Below are positions 56,791 through 64,000 of a stretch of DNA of 64,000 nucleotides, in pieces. Source of the stretch: Abelmoschus esculentus (taxonomy: Eukaryota > Streptophyta > Magnoliopsida > Malvales > Malvaceae); assembly GCA_035048815.1 (NCBI GenBank), contig JAUCBN010000054.1, positions 11,594,001 to 11,658,000 on the forward strand, written 5' to 3'. Positions within the stretch are counted from its first letter, which is position 1; each line of letters starts with the position of its first letter. A program made the translations under genes and the position numbers. The notes beneath the pieces were generated by a model. That model ran no database searches. It saw nothing but the letters and a program-made list of their open reading frames with translations, and was not told the DNA's origin.

Positions 56791-58419
56791 ATGAAGGGTC
56801 AAACAAGTATTCCAGAGACAAAAGATTCACAAGAAAGTGAACCGAACCAGATTGATCCAACTGTGGAAGAGAAAATGGTACCAAAATGGTGGGAGCAGCA
56901 AAAAATTGGTATTGAGAACAACTTTAAAGAACTTTTTACAAAAATCGAGGAGACCCATGGATTCGTGGGTAGAATGATGGAGCTCATGGCCAAAGGAGCT
57001 GGCTTTGCTGACATACAGGGCACAGAAAATAGCCCCCTGAAAACACCGGCGGTAACTCCTATGACTGAACCAAAAAGGGAAGGAAAGCTACCTACTCAAG
57101 TCACTATTATAGATAGCCATGAAAAGTATTCTTACCATCCTGCAGAACCAGGTATTCTAGCTTCAAAACCTCAGCAGGCCCTGGATGCAACTTTAAACTC
57201 TAAGCAAAACACAAACCAAACAGAGGTTATTAGAGAAAAAGGAAACTCAAGCAATAATGTGAGCAACAATGGAGGGTTTTACCCTAAACCAAGGATTGAG
57301 TTACAGTTTTTTGAGGGTGAGAATCCACGAGGATGGATAAGAAAATGCGAGAAATACTTTTCAATATTTGGTGTCCCTGATGAACAGAAACTGGAAGTAG
57401 CGGCTATGTATCTCTCGGGCAAGGCCGAAGCTTGGTTTGATGGATATATCATGCAAAAACACCGAGCCACTTGGCACGAGTTCACAGCAGACCTGTGTCA
57501 CAGATTTGATGCTAAAGGATTTTTAGATGTTATTGAAGAATTTAGCAAGCTGATTAAAAAATCAACAGTGGAAATATACCAAGAAAACTTTGATGAGTTG
57601 AAACCATATGTTCTACAACAATATCCCCACTTGAAGGAAACTTATTTTGTGTCCCTATTCCTAAGTGGACTCAAAGATGAGTTAAAGCACAGAATCAAAA
57701 TGCACCAACCAAAGTCATTGGCTGAAGTGTATAGGCAAGCAAAGCTAGCAGAACTTTCCTTGGAATTTGAGACAAAAAGGTATAAACCTACTCTGAAGAG
57801 CAACTATTATTCCAACACAACACCTATACAAAGAAGTTTTCCACCTACTGCAGCAATCAAAAATAGTAATGTTCCACGGGCTACAACCAAACAATCTCTA
57901 CTAGATTATAGACGATCAAACAACTTAGGTTTTAAATGTGGAGACAAATTTGGTCCAGGGCATCAATGTAAGCCTAAGCAACTAAGTTCCATGGAGGAAG
58001 AGGAAATTTCAGAAGAAATTGAAGAAGACACAGGGCTGCAGGAAAACTTGGAAGAAAAAGAGCAAAATGAAGGAAACCTGGAAATATCCATGAATGCTCT
58101 CACTGGCAGCATAGGATACAACACACTGAGGATCCAGGGTACCATAAAAGGAAGAACATTGAACATATTACTCGACAGTGGCAGCACTCATAGCTTTATT
58201 GCTATAGGTTGGGCCAATGAAGGAAGTGAATTGATCGAAACTAAGCCACTAGCTATCACTGTGACTAATGGTGAAAAGCTCTATAGCACAACTCAATGTA
58301 ATCAACTCCAATGGCAGATGCAAGGATTCCATTTTGAACATGACTTCTGGGTTCTCAAACTAGGAGGCAGCGACATGGTCCTTGGTGTGGACTGGATGAA
58401 AAAATACAGTCAATTGTGA
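56791..58419 (+). CDS. Gag-protease of the TNL-inserted gypsy element
   Basis: An open frame of 542 codons starts 64 bases after the LTR. The Gag core lies around RGWIRKCEKYFSIFGVP to WFDGY and FVSLFLSGLKDELKHRIKMH. The zinc knuckle is imperfect: the family's first Cys is Gly in GFKCGDKFGPGHQC. The protease active site is LDSGSTHSF, and DMVLGVDWM follows. The frame ends early by a one-base loss right after WMKKYS, so protease is cut from the rest of pol. Confidence 0.88.
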   Translation: MKGQTSIPETKDSQESEPNQIDPTVEEKMVPKWWEQQKIGIENNFKELFTKIEETHGFVGRMMELMAKGAGFADIQGTENSPLKTPAVTPMTEPKREGKLPTQVTIIDSHEKYSYHPAEPGILASKPQQALDATLNSKQNTNQTEVIREKGNSSNNVSNNGGFYPKPRIELQFFEGENPRGWIRKCEKYFSIFGVPDEQKLEVAAMYLSGKAEAWFDGYIMQKHRATWHEFTADLCHRFDAKGFLDVIEEFSKLIKKSTVEIYQENFDELKPYVLQQYPHLKETYFVSLFLSGLKDELKHRIKMHQPKSLAEVYRQAKLAELSLEFETKRYKPTLKSNYYSNTTPIQRSFPPTAAIKNSNVPRATTKQSLLDYRRSNNLGFKCGDKFGPGHQCKPKQLSSMEEEEISEEIEEDTGLQENLEEKEQNEGNLEISMNALTGSIGYNTLRIQGTIKGRTLNILLDSGSTHSFIAIGWANEGSELIETKPLAITVTNGEKLYSTTQCNQLQWQMQGFHFEHDFWVLKLGGSDMVLGVDWMKKYSQL

Positions 58420-61400
58420 TGGATTTCAACGAAATGACACTCAGCTTTCAGAGAGAGGACCACAAATTAAGCTTCAAGGAGGCACAAGGAACAATACCAT
58501 GAAGATAATTTCTGGCGAAAAATTACAGAGGCTGGTGGATAAAGATCCAGAACTTTATGGTGAAATTTACTTGATGAGTGTGGACACTAATGAAACTATC
58601 ACACCTATAGAATTACAACCCTTGCTGCAGAAATATCAAAGAGTATTCGAGGAGCCAAAAGGCATGCCACCAGCTAGGAAACAAGATCATGCAATAGTCC
58701 TTTAACAAAACACTCAGCCTATTAATCTAAGGCCCTACAGGGTTTCCTCATCACCAGAAAGTGGAAGTCGAAAAACAAATCAGTGAGATGTCCTCTTCAA
58801 TCATTCAAACCAGCAAGAGTCCTTTCGCCTCACCTTGCTTATTAGTCAAGAAAAAGGATGGAACATGGAGGCTGTGTTGACTATCGACAATTAAATGTTG
58901 TAACTGTCAATAACAAATTTCCTATCCCGGTGGTTGAGGATCTATTGGATGAGTTAGCTGGAGCAAAATTTTTCTCTAAAATAGACCTCAGGTCTGGATA
59001 CTGGCAGATCAGAATCCTTCCTGCAGACATTCACAAGACTGCTTTTCGCACTCATCATGGTCACTTCGAGTTCAAGGTAATGCCCTTCGGGTTAACAAAT
59101 GCCCCAGCGACATTTCAAAGTCTTATGAATGAGTTATTTGCTCCTTATTTGCGAAAATTTGTACTAGTTTTTTTCAATGACATTCTTGTTTACAACATTG
59201 ATATGACTAAACATATAGCTCACCTCACAATTGTACTAGAAGTTTTATTTTCTAACCATCTTTTCGCAAAGAGAAGCAAATATTTTTTTGGACAGACTCA
59301 GGTGAAGTATTTGGGACACCTCATTTCTCAACAAGGAGTTTCCACAGACCCTTCTAAGATCGAGGCTATGGCTAATTGGCCCCTTCCAAAGAATTTGAAA
59401 GCACTCAGGGGATTTCTCGGTTTGACAGGCTATTATCGCAAGTTTATCAGAAATTATGGTGAACTTAGCCGCCCCCTAACTCAAATGCTAAAGAAGGATG
59501 GTTTCGTTTGGACACCACTGTCCACTAATGCTTTTACCAAGCTCAAACAGGCGATGTGTTCTGCACCAGTTTTGGCGCTGCCGGATTTTTCTCAAATTTT
59601 TTGCCTCGAAACTGATGCCAGCTCAGGAGGCATAGGGGCTGTCCTGTCACAAAATTGTAGGTCAATTGCTTACTTGAGCAAGGCCCTTGGTTCTAGACAC
59701 TCAGACATGTCCATCTACGAGAAAGAATATTTGGCAATATTGATGGCTGTCAGCAAATGGCGACATTATTTCGAAGGTTATCCTTTTGTTATAAAGACCG
59801 ACCACGAGCCTCTCAAGCACTTGTTGGAGCAGAAACTAACAACTACAATTCAAAAGAAAGGCTTGACCAAGTTGTTGGGGCTAGACTATGTAATACAATA
59901 TCGAAAAGGGAAAGCAAACAAAGTTGCTGATGCTCTCTCTCGCCAACATGAGAGTCAATTTGATCCTTCCCTATGGTCAATTACTACTATAACTCCTACC
60001 TGGGTGTTGGAAATTGAGGACAGCTACATTGACGACCCACTAGCTCAAGAGAAAATTAAATCTCTTGCAATTCAACCTTCTACTCCCACAGATTGGTCCT
60101 ATGTCAAAGGAATACTAAGGTACAACAATAGAGTTTATGTAGGGACACATGGTGGATTAAGGTTACAATTACTGCAGATTCTTCATGACTCTCCCTTGGG
60201 GGGACACTCGGGAATTCAGGCAACATACATGCGAATGAAGCCTCATTTTTTTTTGGCAAGGACTAAAGGCAGCAGTTACATCTTATGTCCAGCAGTGTGA
60301 TACTTGTCAGCGACTAAAACCTGAACATATTGCTCAACCAGGACTTCTCAATCCTATTCCTATTCCAGCTACTGCTTGGGAAGTAATTTCCATGGACTTC
60401 ATTGAAGGACTTCCCCCCTCATCCAGGTTCAATTGCATTTTGGTTATTATTGATAAATATACCAAATATGCACACTTTATTGCTATTTCCCACCCCTATA
60501 CTGCTTTGACAATTGCTAAATGCTACTTGGACCAAGTCTACAAACTTCATGGTCCACCAAAAATAGCTATCTCTGATCGGGACAGAACCTTCACAAGCTT
60601 GTTTTGGAAAGAGCTTATGCAACAATTGGGGACTTAGACTCACTTTAGTACAGCCTACCACCCCGAATCGGATGGTCAAACCGAAAAGCTAAATCAATGC
60701 TTAGAACATTATTTCCGTAGCATGTGTTTCCTTCAACCTAAGCAATGGGCAAAATGGCTACCTCAAGCCGAGTGGTGGTATAACACCAATTATCACTCTA
60801 CATTAGGGATTACCCCTTTTGAGGCCCTTTATGGCTACAAACCACCATTGTTAACCTTTGATCAACAATCAGTGGTTCACTCAGTTCAAGACCTGATGAC
60901 AACCAGACAACATCTACAAAGCCTACTCAAAGCAAATCTCCAGAAAGCTCATAACCGTATGAAACAAAATGCTGACAAAAAGAGGAGCGAAAGATATTTC
61001 GAAGTAGGGGATGCAGTTTACCTAAAACTCCAGCCATACCAGAAGACATCCTTGGCTCTGCGAAAAAAATTAAAACTCTCTGCCAGGTACTTTGGCCCTT
61101 ATCCAGTCCTCGAACGCATCGGGGAAGTAGCTTATCGTCTGCAATTACCAGTACATCCAAGTTACACCCAGTTTTCCATGTCAGTCTCCTTAAAAAGAGA
61201 ATTGAAAATCGACTCGTCACTTCAATTAACCCTCCCGAAGTGGATACTGATGGCCAATTGAAGGTCTACCCAGAAACTATTTTGGACAAAAGAATGATAA
61301 AGCGCGACAACAAGGCCGTCACGCAATTGTTGGTCAAATGGTCTAACCTCAGCCCTGAAAATGCGACTTGGGAAGACTATACGGTGCTCACGTCACAATT

Positions 61401-61440
61401 CCCGGATTTCGATCCTTGGGGACAAGGCTCGTCTAGAGGT
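58420..61440 (+). pseudogene. Disabled pol (RT, RNase H, integrase) of the TNL-inserted gypsy element
   Basis: Pieces lie in several frames. 58499-58705 is a protease/RT linker ended by a stop at a likely CAA-to-TAA change. 58858-60300 is RT plus RNase H: FFSKIDLRSGYWQI, VMPFGLTNAPATFQ, then FFNDILVY where the family has FFDDILVY (59176-59178), and RNase H FCLETDASSGGIGAVL. The frame then shifts within the integrase zinc-finger region. Integrase core pieces follow: MDFIEGLPPSSRF (60392), ISDRDRTFTS, a stop, then HPESDGQTEKLNQ. A chromodomain-like end (NATWEDYTVLTSQFPDFDPW) precedes the polypurine tract. Several stops and shifts, and the mutated catalytic Asp, mean no working polymerase. Confidence 0.88.
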
Positions 61441-61448
61441 GGGGGTAT
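61434..61448 (+). other. Polypurine tract of the TNL-inserted gypsy element
   Basis: AGAGGTGGGGGTAT abuts the 3' LTR start TGTAACG. Confidence 0.75.
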
Positions 61449-61904
61449 TGTAACGATTGAAGGAGAAGAGGAGGAATTGAAGGAAGAAAGATCAAGGCCC
61501 AGGGACATACCAGAGATGAAAACAAAAGGGACGAGGAAATTCAAATCTCAGAAGGCAGCCTCAACACGCGGGAACAAGAGGAATGAGAAAGGAAACAACA
61601 ACAATTGGGATAATGACCCTATTGTGGGAATAGCAGGTCGAGAGGTCTGTCTGGAATGAAGACAAAGACAAGGACAAGGACAACCAGCTGGATAACGGTT
61701 TGTCTGGAAATGAGAGAGAGAAGCCACCTGTCATTAAATAAAATATGCAAATGTATTGGAATTATATATACACTCAAATTTGTATGGCTTATCATGATAT
61801 GAATGAAATGAGTTTTTCCTATCTTCTTCTAGTTCTCTCTTCTTAAACTATCTCTGCTTCTAATTCTGAATCCCCTTTCCTCTTATCCTACTACAATCAT
61901 TACA
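61449..61904 (+). repeat. 3' LTR of the TNL-inserted gypsy element
   Basis: It is 456 bp, ends CAATCATTACA, and is followed by the TGGGT target duplication and the continuing NB-ARC exon. Confidence 0.93.
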
Positions 61905-63120
61905 TGGGTGCAGTGAGTGGAATAAGAAACTTACTCGACAAGAGCCTAATTGATATCACAGTTTATCGACGAATTTCTATGCATGATATGCTTGAAGAGA
62001 TGGGCAAGGACATTACTTTCCAAGAATCTAAATACCCTGGAGAACGCAGTAGATTATGGATTCCTAAAGACGTGTATCAAGTGCTACAAAATAATAAAGT
62101 AAGTGTTAATTGTATTTATATTTTTTATACTCTTTCAGATGGTTTATGAAGATGTGGTCATGTGGTTCAATAATACGATATAAATCTATACACTCGATAT
62201 TGTATCCAATATTATTGATTTTCATAATTATCAGAAAATAAAAATATTTATTTACTTATCATGCACATCCCAAATCTTAGGATCTGCTCAAGAGTTAATA
62301 AGGTTAGTTGCGTATGAATGCATTACTTTTATATTTAAAAAAAAGAATGAAAGGATTCAAATTCTGTTCGTGCCTCGACAGTGTAATGGCATGGCGAACT
62401 ATTTAGTTAAATTGGAATGTAGAGGTCTGATCTATTCAAAGCATAGTGGTAGAACTTGGTTTTGTCTATTGAGAGTTGAACTACTGCATATTTCTCTAAT
62501 GTTGGGGACTGAACTAATTGAAGGAATAAAGTTAGATATGTCTCAAATTGATAACCTACATCTATGTCCTTCCGTCTTTAAGAACATGATCAATCTTACA
62601 TATATCCACTTCTATGTTCCTTCATATTTGCCCAGGGAACTGAATCGGAAGTACCTGCAAGTGGAGTTGATATTGTATATCTTTCAAGTGAGCTGAGGTG
62701 TCTTTGGTGGGACTGTTACCCCTTCAAGTCTTTATCACCAAGTTTTAATCCAAAGAATCTTGTCATATTGAGATTACATCATGGCAACATGGAACAACTT
62801 TGGAACAAAGAGGATAATCTGGTATATACTCTCGTACTTTCTTCATCCAAAAAAAAAGAATTATAATTGATATGTCAAAGAATCGTACTTATTAAAAGTT
62901 TTTTCAAAAAATATAAAAGATTTAATCTTATTTCTTTTAAAAAAGAAAATTTGTTGGGTGAATTTACACACACAAACAAAACATCATATATGAAATTTCA
63001 TTTTCCTAAGCATATCATTAAGTTTTTATGTGGCCAAAGTAAATAGATATTGTTTACGAGTAATATAGTTATTTTATATGTTGTTTGCACAGGATTTTGT
63101 TAATTTGATGGTGATTGACG

Positions 63121-63785
63121 TTTCCTATAGCAAGAATTTAAAGAAGAGTCCTAATCTATTAGGGGCCATCACCCTCAAAAGCATTGATTGTCGTAAGTGT
63201 GGAAGTTTGGTTGAACTTCCTTGCCTCAATCACTTGACATCTCTTGAAGCCCTTAAACTTTCTTGGTGCGAATATCCCTGATCTGTTAGGATCCATCAAC
63301 CTCAAAAGCATTGACTGTAGTTGGTGTGAAAGTTTGATTGAACTTCCTTGCCTCAATCACTTGACATCTCTTGAAACCCTTAATCTTTCTGGGTGCAGTA
63401 ATTTAAGGAAGATCCCTGAGCTGTTAAGAGCCATCAACCTGAAAAACCTAGACTGTGAACGGTGTGAAAGTTTGATTGAACCACCTTGCCTCAATCATTT
63501 GGCATCTCTTGAAACCCTTAAACTCTATTGGTGCAGTAATTTAAGGAAGATCCCTGAGCTGTTAGGAGCCATCAACCTAAAAAGCCTGGACTGTGAACGG
63601 TGTGAAAGTTTGATTGAACCACCTTGCCTCAATCATTTGGCATCTCTTGAAACTCTTAAACTCTCTTGGTGCAAGAATTTAAGGAAGATCCCTGATCTGT
63701 TAGGAGCCATCAACCTTAAAAGCCTCAATTGTTTTGGGTGTAGAAGTTTGGTTGAACTTCCTTGCCTCAATCACTTGACATTGAT
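63121..63785 (+). repeat. 138-bp tandem repeats encoding paired leucine-rich repeats
   Basis: A 46-residue unit, NLRKIPELLGAINLKSLDCE followed by RCESLIEPPCLNHLASLETL, is repeated four to five times. Each unit equals two plant LRRs. Later copies are nearly identical in DNA, so they arose by recent tandem duplication. The first two copies are joined by a deletion near 63270 that shifts the frame. Confidence 0.88.
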
Positions 63786-63804
63786 ATCCTTCAAATTAAA
63801 AGAA

Positions 63805-64000
63805 TGAAAACTAACAGAAAAGAGCTCAGATGAAGAGAGGAAGAAATGAGATGAGAATTGTATTCAGAGAGGAAGAGAGAGAAAACTCATAACAAAAAAT
63901 CAGTCTCAGCATTCAATGCCCTAGCCGTTAGCACAGGAACCTTACTTAAGGCTTTCTAAACGGCAGCATATCAGGTTCTCTTTACATTTTAATTAAAGAA
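63805..64000. other. Region after the TNL stop, possible LTR edge
   Basis: The LRR frame stops at TGA (63805-63807). The reverse strand of the following DNA contains GAATACAATTCTCATCTCAT and a CT-rich tract (CTCTCTCTTCCTCTC), which I associate with copia LTRs. The window ends before this can be settled. Confidence 0.3.

Larger units (their letters stand above)
56274..61904 (+). mobile_element. Ty3/gypsy retrotransposon inserted in the TNL NB-ARC exon
   Basis: It has LTRs of 454 bp (56274-56727) and 456 bp (61449-61904), starting TGTAACGATTG and ending CAATCxTTACA. A perfect 5-bp target duplication TGGGT flanks it (56269-56273 and 61905-61909). By eye the LTRs differ at about 11 positions plus one 2-bp indel, so the insertion is fairly recent. 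Primer site, gag-protease, RT-RNase H, integrase and polypurine tract follow in normal order. Frameshifts and stops disable pol. Removing the element and one TGGGT restores the TNL reading frame. Confidence 0.95.
54844..63807 (+). pseudogene. TIR-NBS-LRR disease-resistance gene, disrupted
   Basis: Exon 1 (54844-55288) is the TIR domain: LLSFRGEDTRLNFTSHLL, a catalytic-type Glu in SKSCLAEL, then a frameshifting deletion after DPSHV (about 55180). Exon 2 (55382 to 62098, with the gypsy insert removed) is a well-kept NB-ARC domain. It has GMGGIGKTTLAEAVY (P-loop), KVIVVLDDVDD (kinase-2), GSKIIATSRDRQVL, GSPLALKVLGS (GLPL) and IFLDIACFFKG. After the insertion comes ISMHDMLEEMG (MHD). An exon from about 62497 encodes the start of the LRR linker, but I see no AG acceptor and the frame shifts at about 62640. 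The last part (63091-63807) is LRRs with one more deletion near 63270. Intact relatives are intracellular immune receptors. At least four independent lesions make this copy non-functional. Confidence 0.92.

Overview
This is a nuclear window from a flowering plant. The genes carry many short GT-AG introns in AT-rich DNA, with MITE-like inverted repeats and Ty3/gypsy, Ty1/copia and LINE elements between and inside them. The proteins look eudicot. The inverted-repeat families and protein details remind me of Malvaceae, probably cotton (Gossypium), but that species call is inference from memory and was not tested.

Layout. 1-2630: AT-rich spacer with an inverted-repeat element. 2631-4859 (-): R2R3-MYB. 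5152-5850: large inverted-repeat element. 7503-10354 (+): proline-type amino acid transporter. 11255-14482 (+): ER Qa-SNARE SYP81, with a LINE 3' end in intron 5. 15197-16092 (+): ribosomal protein eL33/RPL35A. 18830-21110 (+): nucleotide-sugar/triose-phosphate-type transporter. 23038-25131 (+): chloroplast sedoheptulose-1,7-bisphosphatase. About 25350-26205 (-): degraded copia. 27618-29583 (+): YIP4-type Golgi/TGN protein. 31549-34527 (-): COI1 jasmonate receptor with a one-base deletion. 38092-42409 (-): gypsy element lacking RT/RNase H and most of integrase. 43174-47800 (-): conserved plant protein of unknown function. 48594-50636 (-): DCAF8-like WD40 protein. 51935-53873 (-): signal peptidase subunit SPC25, with an apparent U12-type intron. 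54844-63807 (+): TIR-NBS-LRR pseudogene split by a second gypsy element (56274-61904).

How the genes relate. They are independent single-gene units, mostly housekeeping: secretory pathway (SYP81, YIP4, SPC25, sugar transporter), translation, Calvin cycle and transport. Two belong to stress or defence signalling (COI1, TNL), and both are damaged in this sequence. No gene cluster or new multigene system is evident. The most interesting signals are the COI1 frameshift, the AT-AA U12-like intron, the unequal LTRs with 24-bp and 39-bp coding-periodic arrays, the in-frame deleted gypsy polyprotein, and the layered decay of the TNL locus.

Method. Exon joins were chosen by eye so that splice dinucleotides, reading phase and family length all agree. 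Family matches come from memory of well-known homologues, not from a search.
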